Shown: in pieces, positions 23,901 through 34,059 of the stretch
Numbering within the stretch: position 1 is the stretch's first letter
How the letters are laid out: each line of letters begins with the position of its first letter
DNA from: Spirogloea muscicola
Taxonomy: Eukaryota; Streptophyta; Zygnematophyceae; Spirogloeales; Spirogloeaceae
Assembly (NCBI GenBank): GCA_009602725.1
Contig: WELB01000026.1
Span: forward strand, 491,241-555,240
Direction of reading: 5' to 3'
DNA: 64,000 nt
Translations under genes and position numbers: made by a program
Notes under the pieces: generated by a model
What the model saw: only the letters and a program-made list of their open reading frames with translations
What the model was told of the DNA's origin: nothing
Databases searched by the model: none

Positions 23901-24518
23901 GTTGCTTGACATGAGCCTCTGCAGCTGATTTGTATGCTCGGTGCTCCACGATACCTGGGCTCGCAGCGAGAGGGCGGCCCGCTTGACCAGACCCAGCTGC
24001 TCGTCCACAGGCCTCAAGACATGCGGCCCGCCGTCTTCCGGTCGGCCATGGCGATATCCGCCTCTGAAGGAGCTATACGCCTGGCATTCGAGACCCAAGC
24101 AAGCGAGCCAATCTCAGCCGCTCTGCAGCTGCATGCTTCTAATGTAGCTGCAGACTGTGCAGCTTGTGATGCAGCTGATTGTGCACCCACAAGAGAACGC
24201 CGCCAAGCGCCACTTCAGAAGGCAAAGCTTGTCGACTGCGTCACCCATCAAGCGATGCCTGCAGCAAGAGGAGCGGCAATCACAGACCTTGGCGTCGGAG
24301 CTGGCCCACGCCACCAGGCCGAATGTGACCTTGGCGACGAGCAGAGCGCCCAGGAGCGCCGCGAGGCCGCAGAACGCGGCGCCCCGCAGGCTCCGCCGCT
24401 TGCCCACGAGGGCGGCCCCCGACGCGGCGGCCTGCACGGCGGCGCGCAGGAGGCCCTGCTCCCGGGCCCTGCCAGCCGCCCGCCGCGCCTGCCGCTTGAA
24501 CTCGGGCGTCTCGAACAT
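20930..24518 (-). CDS. GDP-fucose protein O-fucosyltransferase family (plant type), type II membrane protein
   Basis: Eleven exons join in frame throughout: 24288-24518, 23955-24080, 23578-23662, 23195-23268, 22982-23070, 22738-22867, 22299-22528, 22083-22178, 21693-21852, 21283-21503, 20930-21185, giving 565 residues. Residues about 44-73 form a single membrane anchor ([19 protein letters not shown]), so the enzyme probably sits in the Golgi. Family blocks follow in order: [99 protein letters not shown]-like [47 protein letters not shown] and [15 protein letters not shown]. The GDP-fucose site HLRYE is intact. The donor ending exon 9 is GAG|GCAAGC, a GC-AG intron. The start at 24518 is chosen because the frame has a stop near the N at 24692 and no earlier in-frame ATG. 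The acceptor is unknown; many plant members act on cell-wall or signalling glycoproteins. Confidence 0.93.
21930..22020 (-). repeat. CATGCGCACC-type short repeat inside an intron
   Basis: Lies in the intron between O-fucosyltransferase exons 8 and 9. The minus strand reads CAGTGTATTGGCTTGATC, then TTTCATGTCATGCGCACC, then TCGCGCCTTC. This is one of about ten copies in the window and the clearest inside a gene. Confidence 0.6.
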
Positions 24519-25490
24519 GGCGTCACCTTTGCCGGCCCGTGTCGGCGAGATCGCTGCGCCGGCGGCGCCTCCGTGGCGCGGCGATGGCGAGCTGGTGGCT
24601 CCGAGGCTGTCCAGCGCCTGCGCCGCCGGGGAGCCACTGCCGCTGCCCAAAGGATCGCCGCCGCGGCGGAGGAAGAAGAAGGTGTCGAAGGNCCGTCATC
24701 GGCCGCCCCGGTCGCCAGCGCGGCCGACGGCTCCGGCTCACGGCCGAGCCCGCGACTCCTCGGCGAGCCGCTGGAGCCGCCGAGGACGCCGCCGCCACTG
24801 CCGCCAACGGCCCGCGCTGGCCTTGGAGCTCATGGTGCTAAGTGGCGGCGCCTAGTGTGGCCCGCCGGGACCTGGCCTTGGAGGGACCGCGCCGCCAAGG
24901 TCCGCACTGAGCCAGAGCAAGAAGCCGCGGCACGTCCGCCGCCAATTCCGCCTTGCTTGTCGCTGCAGCTGGCCTCCATCCCGGGGCCACTGCGCAACGG
25001 CGCAGGGGCCGCTGCGGGCGCCCGCGGAAGCGCAGGTCCAGGCCGGCGACGGCCAGGTGATGGCGATGGGGAAGGGACGAGGGGCTGCTGATACTAAAGG
25101 AGCGGCTGTGGAGGCCAGCCAGGTCGATCCATGGAGTGGGAGGGGGGCAGGCGAGCCGCCGCCGGGGCGGGTGCGGGGCCGGCGACCCGCGGGCAGCGGG
25201 GTCGATGGCGACCGCCGGCAGACTGTGGGAACCGACGCCTTCGGGAGCCTAATTTACCGTCGCCACATGGTGGCGGCGCCGTCAGTGGGACGCGAGCCCG
25301 GGCCAAGGCGGCCTTCGGGGACGGAACGTGTCGGCCCAGCGGGCCGAACGGCTCTGTCGGCGCCTTCCGACGTCCTTCCTGGGACGCTCGCTCCGGGGCT
25401 TTTTGACCTTTTTGCCTCCAGCTTTCCGGCAAGGGGAATGCTTTCCGGCATCTGCGTGCCGGTTGCGCTATAGCTGCAGCTTCTGGCTAT
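24519..25490. other. GC-rich region with an N at 24692; no gene supported
   Basis: Very GC-rich sequence upstream of the O-fucosyltransferase, with one ambiguous base. Long frames on both strands overlap and have low-complexity Arg/Ala/Gly/Pro content. It is likely promoter and 5' UTR plus older debris; 25380-25480 has sequence resembling retroposon coding remnants (CTTTCCGGCA twice). Confidence 0.4.
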
Positions 25491-25494
25491 AGAT

Positions 25495-26580
25495 GGAAGA
25501 TAGGTCTGCTTCCAGGAGAGGGCGGTGGCTAGGAGAGGCCAGCCCAGAAAAAAGAATGAACCAAGTCCGAAGGGGTTGTAGATAGGGGACACCCTACCCG
25601 TTGACTTGTTCTCCGACCTGGCTGCTCAAGAGGGCATACTGACAACCCAGTGGCCACTTGGCCAGTGTACTTACCTTTGGGCTGGCCTCTCACAGCCTCT
25701 CTCAAGACTTCACTTGATCGTCCCGTAAGCCATAGTTGCCTGCTATAGAATGCGGCTATCGTCGAGTCTACAGCGCTCCCAGGCAGTCGCGATACACCAG
25801 CGTGCTGGGCGTGCATTAGGCCAGGCTAATGGCTTCCGTGGCGGTGGTCTGGCTCCTCAGCTTAGCTTGTCAAATATGTATGTGCTCACTCGAGGATATT
25901 GGTGCCCCTCTTAGCCAAGTCATTACCCCGTTACCAGGACATTTGTAAGGCTAGAATTGGCCTCCCTGTCATTTCATGCGCACCGTGCGCCTTCGCTCTC
26001 TCCTTATCACAGCAATTGCTGTAAATTGGATGAGCTGATGCCTTTCTTTGCCAACTGGAGTCGCTGTGTGCTTTATCGCTTTTCTGGCCGCTTGAAAGTT
26101 TGTTCATTCTTTGTTGGCTGGCCAATAGTGAGCATCGCCCTCTACTGGAAGAGTCTCTCTCATTTCCGGCAGCTAGTCTTTCCGACTTGCGGCTGCTAGG
26201 TGGCCAAAGAGGTAGCTCATGTCTTTCAGCACTTTTCGGTCCTTTCGGACGTTGTCAATTACTGCGGGCTGGCTTTTCAGAGCCCTCGCCACCTTTGGCT
26301 TGGGCTTGCCAGCTGCATATCTGTCGTTCTTGCGACGTCGAGTTTCGGCCTGTTTGCAGCGTGCTCAGGCTAATGCTTTGCACCAGAAAGCTGGGCGAGC
26401 TCTAGTTGGTGGCAGAAGGGCTTCGTGTCTGCCATCTAGTAATCAGGCATCGATTTGCGACCTCTATGTTTTGACCCGTGCTTACTGAGCGGGTCAATCT
26501 GCTGCAGTTTGTGTAGGTCTATAGATGTGCTTGCCTCTGTACTTGGCCATTTGGCCTTCGTTCATTTCAAATACACGTAA
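25495..26580. repeat. Stacked retroposon fragments
   Basis: About 25505-25570 (-) is a hairpin tail. About 25675-25700 (+) is a hairpin. About 25740-25910 (+) is a subfamily 2 C-terminus, near-identical to 3770-3960 but frame-broken. About 25935-26005 (+) is the CATGCGCACC-type repeat. About 26030-26200 (+) is a tail plus the terminal piece LSDLRLLGG. About 26225-26488 (+) is a subfamily 3 fragment (RRRVSACLQRAQANALHQK...CDLYVLTRAY-stop) with its own upstream hairpin. About 26489-26580 (+) is the GAGCGGGTCAATCTGCTGCAG-type tail ending near TTTCAAATACACG. Confidence 0.6.
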
Positions 26581-26619
26581 TTGCCTTTGGCAGAGCCACT
26601 TTCTCTTTTGCAGAATGCG

Positions 26620-26815
26620 GCTTTCGACTAGCTGCCGAAAAACTATCCGCCTGACGAAAGTCAGAGGCTGCAGGGAGAGCACGGCCAGCACGCAGATGCA
26701 AGGCGTGGGCCACGGACCGCTGAAGGGAGACTGACAATGACATGCGATAGCCCTGGGCCCACGAGCCAGCGACGTTGAAGTCAGCCGGCTCACCTCGCCT
26801 CAGGAAGAGCTTACT
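26620..26815 (-). mobile_element. Retroelement C-terminal fragment
   Basis: The minus strand reads RRGEPADFNVAGSWAQGYRM then SLQRSVAHALHLRAGRA and DFRQADSFSAAS. It is collinear with the copy at 56540-56715 on the plus strand. It lacks the nuclease-like part, so it is 5'-truncated. Confidence 0.6.
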
Positions 26816-26939
26816 TTCTTGCGCCGAGGTAAAGCGAGTGTCCCTTACCAACGGGTGCTTCCAAGGTCCGTGGCTCAAGCAGTGCACTTGCGGGCAGGCC
26901 GTGCCATGGCTGCTGCTTCCGGGTCTCACGGAGATGCCT

Positions 26940-27260
26940 CTTCTCCAGCTGCAAGTTACTTCGACTTGCGGCTGACTACTCGGGGTTACTGAGCTCCCAT
27001 TCGCTGTAGGCTCGTGCACAGCTGTCATTCTGGCGCCTTTCGGCCCTTTTGACCTTGTTCAATCTTTCTGGGCTGGCCACTCACAGCCTTCGCCCGCTTT
27101 TGAAGAGTTCATTTTTCCAACCTTAATACGCCCTTGTTTTGTTACCTTAGCCGCTCTTACTTTTGCCTTGTTGTCAATACAAACAATGTACTGGCTTGCT
27201 TTGACCTCCCTCTCCTTTCATGCGCACCGCAGTGCCACTTTCCCTTATGAAAGGCAGTCT
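26940..27260 (+). repeat. Retroposon tail and CATGCGCACC-type repeat
   Basis: 26950-26992 has a terminal piece ending in a stop (CGGGGTTACTGAG). 27040-27090 carries the hairpin tail CTGGGCTGGCCACTCACAGCC. 27175-27250 has AATGTACTGGCTTGCTTTGA followed by TTTCATGCGCACCGCAG. Together they look like a tail joined to the short repeat. Confidence 0.5.
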
Positions 27261-27290
27261 TCAAAGTGGATCTGCTCAGAAAGTGCTTTA

Positions 27291-27702
27291 GGGCCATTCA
27301 CACCGAGACGGACGGACGGAGGGAGGGGTACGTGTCGCGCGGTGTATGGAACGCCCGGCTACACAACCTTGTCCGCCCGGACGCGGATGCGCGCCACGGA
27401 GGCGCCACATCGGGCGCTGTCTAGGACGCCGTTTGGAGCGCGTTAAGGAGGAAACGCGCGCGTTTGCCACGAGGGCGGACGGAACGGGGCCCTCCTCCCG
27501 AGGAGGGCCCAGTTCCGTCTCCCCCCCCTTCCCCGCGTCCGCCCCTTCTGCCTGCCCGAAAAGGGACAGCTGGCACCCCCCCCCGGCGAGATTTCAAATA
27601 CGGTTCTGCACGTGCAGGCGGCCTCGGCTTCCGTGGCCGCGTCCACCCCCCACCAAGGCGGACGCCAGGCGTCCGTCCGTCCGTCCTGGTGTGAAATGGC
27701 CT
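27291..27702. mobile_element. MITE, PIF/Harbinger-like terminal inverted repeats
   Basis: The left end GGGCCATTCACACC and right end GGTGTGAAATGGCC are inverted repeats that extend inward through GACGGACGGACGG and CGTCCGTCCGTCC (about 30 bp). Both ends are flanked by TTA (27288-27290 and 27703-27705), fitting the 3-bp TTA target duplication of PIF/Harbinger elements. At 412 bp it is too short to encode a transposase. A hairpin, GGGCCCTCCT paired with AGGAGGGCCC, lies almost exactly at its midpoint (27487-27510). Superfamily assignment is from ends and TSD only. Confidence 0.7.
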
Positions 27703-27789
27703 TTAATGCCACGGCACTGGGACAGTATGCCGAGCCCCAGGCGTGAAATGTTGGTACTTTGGTGGCCCACTGGTAGCCCACTGATCCCA

Positions 27790-27870
27790 AGCAAGCGCGG
27801 CCAGATTAACTGGTGGCTGGGAGAGGCCAGCCCAAGAGAATGGACAAGGTCTGAAGGAGTCGGAGTGCTA
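27790..27870 (-). repeat. Retroposon hairpin tail
   Basis: Contains GGCTGGGAGAGGCCAGCCCA, then GAATGGACAAGGTCTGAAGG and AGTCGGAGTGCTAAGGACTG. It closely matches 7455-7550 (inverted) and 20095-20165. Confidence 0.55.
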
Positions 27871-28157
27871 AGGACTGATCGCACCCGCCGTTAGACAATG
27901 ACGAGGCGGCCTGCCGTTCGACCCATGGACAAGTGGAGGTGTGCCGCCTTCGGCGACGAAAGTGGAGCTCGAGGCACGGCCTTCTGCCCCGCAGCCCCGC
28001 TCCTTGCCGCGACGGGGCGGCAGGCACCGGCAGGGAGGCGCGCGCGCGCCTAGCTCGGCATGCGAGGCCTTGAAGGCAAACATTTGTGCCAGGAGGTCGA
28101 CGGGGCCAGGTCTCGCCCTGGCTTGGCCGCTGGTCACAACGGCGCGTTCTCTGCTTC

Positions 28158-31100
28158 ATGGTTCCCTCTGCCGTCGGCCAGATTGTGGCAGCTGCTCCGG
28201 CCACCACGGCTGCCTCATGGCCGACACCTGATCAGGTACGCCACTGGTAACCAGGGTGGGGTGGCATGTTCCACACTGTTTGCTAGCATAGCGCAGCACT
28301 CTGCCAGCAAGAGGCAGAACGCTTTACCAATTTGATAGTCAATATGCAGTGCGTACTCTTACTTGCTTGAGTTTTATGGAGCCTTTAGACTTTGTAACAA
28401 AATGCTTTGCCTTATGTGCTTCCAGAGGGAGAGTTGTCCCTCATTACTGCATTACTGTGCCAGGTGGACACCTTGGTGGGAGATGCAGCACACATGGCCA
28501 GCTTAGATCGAAAACACGTGCGAGTAGTTGCCTCGCCGTATCGTATTTGCCCGCTCGGAGCGCACATTGATCACCAGGTTGATCATCGACGCGCTTACTG
28601 CATAGCTCTCTGTCACTAACAATGTGCTTGCCGCCGCCACCTGTTCGAATGCCTCAAAGCTTTTGGAACGCCTCACTCACTCAGAGTGAGATCCATATGC
28701 GATCGTCATTCTCAATGATTGGTCCTTATATCCTCATCAGAAAATCCCAAGCAGCTACTGCTGCCTTTGCCAGGAAATCTCTGCTATGTGATGTTGATAC
28801 TGATTGCTCCGTGTACTCTGAGGTTGCTTATTGAGGAAAGTCCTACTTATAGCTTCAGTTCTCAATGCCACCTTCGTCCTCCAATCAGGGGGGACCTGTA
28901 ACAGCTTTGGCCGTCAATTGTGGTGTTCTGTTGGCTTTCACACCCTCAGCAGGCTCCCAGGTCAGGGTTTGCATGATCATGCATGCTTCTTTCATCTGGT
29001 GCCACCTGCCACCTTTAAGTAAAGGAAGGGACTTATGATCAGTGTAGCTGTCAATTGTGGCATGCTGTGGGGCTTTACAGGCTCAGAGGTCAGGTATTTG
29101 CAGTAGCTTCTGCTTGGTGTTTGCAGAATACACTATCAGCTGCAAGCATGATGCTGGAGTTCTTTGCTGACAGGTCCACTTGCGGTCGCGGCAATTTGCA
29201 GGCGACGTCAAGTTCAGGTCACTGCAAGTACCCTTCCAGATGTGTTTTGCTACGTAAGAAACAACTGATATAAGGAGGATATGACACCTCCTGCACAAGC
29301 TTGGGAGACTCTAATTACCAGTGGATGCACATTGTGCAGCATCTCTGATGATGTCAAGGCCCTCCCAGCACTGGAGGACGAGCTGTGGGGGAAGTTCGCT
29401 CGAGGTGCCACATATGCGCTTAAGAAAAGGAAGCACACCCTGACACAGGTCAAGACCTGTTCTCTGGCCCAGAGCCAGAGAGTGGTCACCTGCGAGGCCT
29501 TGCATTGCCGCATTCACCATACCACGTGAAGCATGCACAAAGATGTTGCTGTCCAGGTTCTAGGCCAACCCTCTGGTTGTGCAGGTTGATTGTCAACCTT
29601 ACACTGATTGATCAAGCTAAGCTGTGCATGACATATGTGCAGGGTATCAGCGGAGTGCTTGAAGGTTCAGCAGCATTTGCAAGTTCAGGTCTCAGCTCGT
29701 CAGCGGCGGTGAGTTCCTCTTTGCTTTAACTGATGCCATATCCAGCCTCTATGTCCTACCATGACTTATAGATTCTGAGGTAGCTGCAACTTCAGTCGTT
29801 AAGCGAATGCACATAGCTGACAGTCCCTTGCTATTTCGCAAGCAAGCCCCTTTGCAAGACAGATTGACAGGCCAGGCAGGTTGTTGAGTTCACTCTTGAT
29901 GCGCTCTTGATTCAGGTGGGGCTGGCCTGCCTTTTGGCCCTTGAAGATGCTAATTGCTTGAGCATAAGCGCTTCTGAGAATATTGAACTCGACAGGTATT
30001 CCCAATCCAACAAGGACATTGCATCAGCTACCATTGCACCAGCTACGCCTCTGGCGCAATTTTAGCATACCTTGGTAGCTAGTCAGCCCCTGCGTAATTG
30101 TCAATCTTGGTGCTTACATGCACATCTAATACTATATTGCATGAGTTCTTTCACTATTGATGTTATGCTATCTAGCTTGGACCAAGTTATGCTCTTCTGA
30201 ATCTGAGGTTATCTTGCTGTTGAACCAACAAGATCTGTAAGATAAGGCCACAGCTTACTTGTTCATTTTCTCATCAATGAACCTGTGAAGGTTGATTGAG
30301 AATGACTTTCTGGGACTGAAGAATGGGATTCTTGACCAGTCTGCGATCATGTTATCACGGAGACATCTGTTGACTTTAATCAATTGCAGAGTAAGTTGAC
30401 CACCTGCTTGCACTTTCTGCAGTATCTGTGCCACTGCATTCAGTGAGAGCGCTGCCATCTGGAAATGAGGCACAACCTCAATAAAGTCTCTGGATTTCTG
30501 TTTTGAAAAGTGGCTCTTCTCTGTGCACCGCCTACAGACCAGCTAACAAAGGTGTGGTTGTTCTTGCAGGACAGATCTCACAGACTGGTGATGCCTGGAG
30601 CTCCTTGGCATCAAATCTATGCCAAAGAGAGAGTTCTGCAAGATTGCGAGCCACCCCCTGGGTATAGTAGCTATACAGGTCCATTGGAGAATAACTTTGA
30701 CCAGATGTCCAAGGACTGTCAGCCAGCAAAAATTTGTTGTACCAGCCCAGAGAATGGCGAGTGGGAGAGCTCCTACATCTTCCTTCTTGCCTTCTCAGGC
30801 CTTCAACAAGCTCTAACCAGCACTTCGGGCTACAATCAGAGGGTTGAGGACTGTCAACAAGCTGCCCAAATATTACTCGAGTATGATGAAGTCCTTTGGT
30901 AAACTCTGGTCATAACTAGCATATTTGACGCCAATCGTATGCCTTTGCAATCATGTAGTCCACAAAGCTTTACTTGGGTGTCTGTGAAATTACTTGATTG
31001 CTGTACTTTTAGCGGCTTGTGGTTAGGCCTCGAGGTCTCTCTGAGTATACCTTGCCTGACTTACCTGACAATTATATGGTCCTCTCATATAGAGCTGCAG

Positions 31101-32168
31101 GGAAGCAAAGCATGGATGCTCAACTCTGTCATGGTAATGCTTTCCCACTGCTGGCGCCTCGTAGTAAAATAGGCTGGGAACATCAGCCTCGCTAGACAAA
31201 CACTTAATTGCCACTTAAACAGTATAGATTCTGACCTTCCACATCGCGTGCTATTTGCAGTCAGCCATGAGGAGTATAGCACATTCAAGGTGAGGGCTAA
31301 GATTTGGAGAACACCATCCGCCATCTTTGCAAAGCATAAGGGCACACGCAATGACCACTAGGCCATTCTGATGCTAAGATCGCAGGAATGTACGCATCTC
31401 AGGATTTACTGGACGGAGGTCCTGGGCGCCGGGCTAAACATTTCTTTACTGAGGTAGCCCGTGTACATGAAGGTGCGTGGGGCAGGTAGCACACATCCTT
31501 CGGCTGTCAATGTCAATGCACAAAGGGAGGCCCATCCTTCTCTTCTCATTCATTGTCTCTCATCAGCTGCTGGACAGCTTGAATGTTCTTTCTCGATCTC
31601 AAGATCAATGTTGATGATGCTCTCTTCCACCGCGCAAGTTGTTGCTTGCAGGGGTAAAAGCTTGGGAGACAGGTGACATGAGAGCGTTTGGCTTGCTGAT
31701 GTCACTATCAGGCCAGAGTTCCATCGACAATTATGAATGTGGTACCTCATGCTCAAATTGGCAGTTATGGCTAGCTGTGCTGTGGCTGTGGCTGTGGCTG
31801 CGGCTGCATAGCTGCCTTATCCTTCAGAAGATGTGACTCAATCCAAACTAATCTATTCCTATGCAGCCACAGCTTTAAAGGAAGATTCCAATGCCTTGTC
31901 AGCTTAACCTGGTCTCCCAGGCTGTGCACCCCTGGTGGACTTGCGATCAATCCTCCTCCGAGCACCCGGTGTTCTGGGAGCGCGCTTCAGTGGAGCTGGT
32001 TTCCGTGGATGCTGCATCGCCCTATGCGAACAAGACCATGCAGCAGCCTGTGCCGCCTTTGTCCAGGAGGAATATACTGCGCTACAGCCAGACCTTGTCA
32101 AGAACCTTAAGGGGCTGCCTTGCGTGGTCGCCTGCCAGTCGGCGGACGGGGCAAGGATCCTCCAATGA
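28158..32168 (+). CDS. GALAK: Galacturonokinase (GHMP kinase)
   Basis: Phosphorylates D-galacturonate at C1, salvaging pectin-type sugar for UDP-GalA synthesis. It follows Arabidopsis galacturonokinase in block order. Exons: 28158-28235 (ATG; ends SWPTPDQ), 28428-28577 (VVASPYRICPLGAHIDHQ), 28889-28960 (GGPVTALAVNCGVLLAF), 29174-29217, 29340-29448 (LWGKFARGATYAL), 29643-29708 (ASSGLSSSAA, the ATP-binding GHMP motif), 29916-29995, 30291-30390 (GLKNGILDQSAIML), 30570 to about 30895 (LLAFSGLQQALTSTSGYNQR), about 31106-31133, about 31261-31289 (HEEYSTFK), about 31414-31472, 31652-31741 (SGQSSIDNYECG), 31921-32168 (APGVLGARFSGAGFRGCC). The joints between 30890 and 31140 are uncertain; the rest keep frame. 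The region 30640-30760 encodes a roughly 40-residue insert relative to the plant enzyme. A duplicated, decayed copy of exon 3 lies in the following intron. Confidence 0.93.
29025..29105 (+). pseudogene. Decayed tandem duplicate of galacturonokinase exon 3
   Basis: Matches 28885-28970 through GTCAATTGTGG, CTGT and GGCTTT, then loses about 11 bases and rejoins at GGCTC and AGGTCAGG (donor), followed by TTTGCA in both. The coding remnant reads VAVNCGMLWGFTGSE. Entering from the AG just before it would give a stop in phase 0, so it cannot replace exon 3 directly. Confidence 0.6.
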
Positions 32169-33045
32169 AGGCACAGCCCGAAAATGTAATTGGACATAAG
32201 TCAAAGCGCGTCTCGGTTTACTATGCAGCAATTCGTGATGGGTGATCCCCTGGTCTGACCTCAGTGCCATTAAGTATTGTAAAGGCTACATTTTGCTGTT
32301 CTATCTAAGCAGGAAGGTGTTGGTGAGCAAAGTGCAAGAGATAGTGGTCCTACAGCTATGACAGCGTCCCTTTGTGTTTGTTCGCACCAAGCAGCAGACG
32401 TTTGAGGGAGGACGCTCCAGTAGCGTCCATGGCCCAATGCGGGGGAATGGCGAGGAATCAGACGACATGATTGGCATTCGTCAGAGGGCTGCTGCCTCTC
32501 AGCAGTACCTGTCACGTTTCCTCATCTTCCTCGCGCCAGCTTGCTGCCTCGAATGACAGACGAGGCAGCGGTCGCGACGGCCCTCAGCCAGGGCGAGCTC
32601 AGCTGAGTAAGGAGAGTGAGGGCAATGGGTCTCGGTCATTGCGCCCCAGCGGCGGCGGCCCCACTCGCGGCACCTTCTGGCGCAGGACAGCTGAGAGAAA
32701 CCAGGCCGTCGCCGGGACGCTGAGCCCGCGCTGGGCCGCTCGCCCAAGTGGAGGCGGCGGCCACGGCGCCCACTACAGTGCTCGCATCACAGCCACCTCC
32801 CGAAGGCCTAGGCCGCGGCCAGCAGCCTCGCAGCGACAACGGGCAGCAAGCCGGGCGCTTCGGTAATCGCGCAGCCCGCAGGGCGTCGATCGATGGGCTC
32901 ACGGCGCGCTGGGCGCGCTGGCCTGCGCGGGCAGTAATCACGGCGCCGCCGCCGGCGCGCACGCCGCGCGCGGCGCGCGGCGGCCGGGGCGACGCTCAGA
33001 TAAGATCAAGTGTGACCGTCTGCGGCAGCGGTGGCTGCTAAGTAT
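32169..33045. other. GC-rich region, no gene assigned
   Basis: 32170-32560 is 3' flank of the galacturonokinase gene. 32560-33010 is strongly GC-rich with long overlapping frames on both strands. A minus-strand frame from 32639 (MTETHCPHSPYSAELALAEG) runs to a clean donor ACAG|GTACTG near 32508, so a small antisense or convergent first exon is possible, but I find no downstream exon that resembles a known protein. Confidence 0.3.
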
Positions 33046-33049
33046 CGGG

Positions 33050-33240
33050 AAGGTATTATTTGTGTATTTGAAACAAACGAAGGCCAGGAAGGGAAGGCGG
33101 ATGGAGTGTGTATCAAGAGATGGAGGGCCTGTGTGGCCAAGTACAAAGGCAAGCACATTGACAAATGTACATCACCTGCTGCTAAGCTGACCCGCTCAGC
33201 AACCATGAGTCAGCACATAGAGGTCGCTAACTGATGCCCG
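33050..33240 (-). repeat. Inverted retroposon tail abutting a retroelement copy
   Basis: Read on the minus strand it runs from a terminal remnant (SDLYVLTHG) through GAGCGGGTCAGCTTAGCAGC and CTTGCCTTTGTACTTGGCC to TTCGTTTGTTTCAAATACAC. It nearly duplicates 8505-8640. It meets the plus-strand copy at about 33242 head to head. Confidence 0.6.
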
Positions 33241-33241
33241 A

Positions 33242-33980
33242 ATGCTGGGATGCGATGGCATCCTTGTGGAGGCTGGCTTCTCGGTGGCAGCCGAGAACTC
33301 CGCCGTCATGCCGCAACGGGCCGACGGTCTCCACGCTCGTCGCGTCGACCTTGTGGCCACCCCACCAGCCGGCGGGCCACGTCTTCTCCTTGACGTGGTG
33401 ACCACTGACCCCTACGACCGCGAACACCCAGCCCAGTGTGCTACGAAGACTTGGTATGCGGTAGCCTGCGCCGCTCAGGCCAAGGAGCTGAGCGGCGCAG
33501 ATACGCTCAAATACGCAGATCACCCGCGGGAAGACGACTTCTTCCCGCTCGCCATCGACACGCACGGGGCGTTGGGCGCTCGGTGGCTCGAGCTGCTCAA
33601 CCAGCTCTTACGTCACGCCATCGTCCGCCGCTTCCATGGGGAGCCGGTGGACTTCCCTGCAGCCGGGTCGCTGGCGCAGGTGTACCGTATTCTCTTGGCC
33701 GTCTTGCTGCCGAGGTCTATGGCCCGCGCGCTGCACCTGCGTGCCGAAAGAGCCCTCGCTGCTGCCTCTGGCTCCGGCCAAGGGACCCGCTTCCAGGCAC
33801 CCAGTTTCTCTGACCTGCGGCTGCTTAGCAGGGGTTACTGAGTGCTTCGTAGCTGCTTAATTATTTTTGTGCTTGTTTTCCTTAGTGCTTCCCCTGGCCC
33901 CTTCTCGTCCTTTGTTCGTTCTTTTATTTGGGCTGGCTTTTTCCAGCCCCTATCCTCAATGGGCGAGCCCTTCTTCTGAT
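33242..33980 (+). mobile_element. Retroelement copy with an open nuclease-like C-terminal frame and tail
   Basis: An uninterrupted 199-codon frame, 33242-33841: GILVEAGFSVAAENSAVMPQ, RRVDLVATPPAGG, LLLDVVTTDPYDREH, YAVACAAQAKE, KYADHPREDDFFPLAIDTHG, LGARWLELLNQLL, GSLAQVYRI, RALHLRAERALAAASG and finally FSDLRLLSRGY then TGA. VDLV, LDVVTTDP and the later K(Y) are spaced like a PD-(D/E)XK nuclease core. The ATG at 33242 is fortuitous; homologous sequence continues upstream in the copy at 9850. After the stop comes a tail with GGGCTGGCTTTTTCCAGCCC (33928-33952). No reverse transcriptase segment is present, so it is a dead, 5'-truncated copy. Confidence 0.65.
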
Positions 33981-34059
33981 ACCGGACGGGAATCGACAAG
34001 CTCTTGAGCTACCAGCTACGGTTCGACTAGCTTTCTGATGCAACGCATCAGAAAGCTGA

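Noticed and set aside
24519-24650. N-terminal extension of the O-fucosyltransferase
   Set aside because: The open frame begins at TTG, not ATG, and a stop lies just upstream near the N; the first in-frame ATG is at 24518.
32471-32962. Overlapping open frames on both strands in the 32.6-33.0 kb GC island
   Set aside because: Low-complexity Arg/Ala/Gly/Pro translations without motif; typical of shadow frames in GC-rich DNA. Noted only as a possible promoter region.
33242-33841. Host gene with a nuclease domain
   Set aside because: The frame is open, but the same protein occurs in several truncated copies with repeat tails, so it is element debris.
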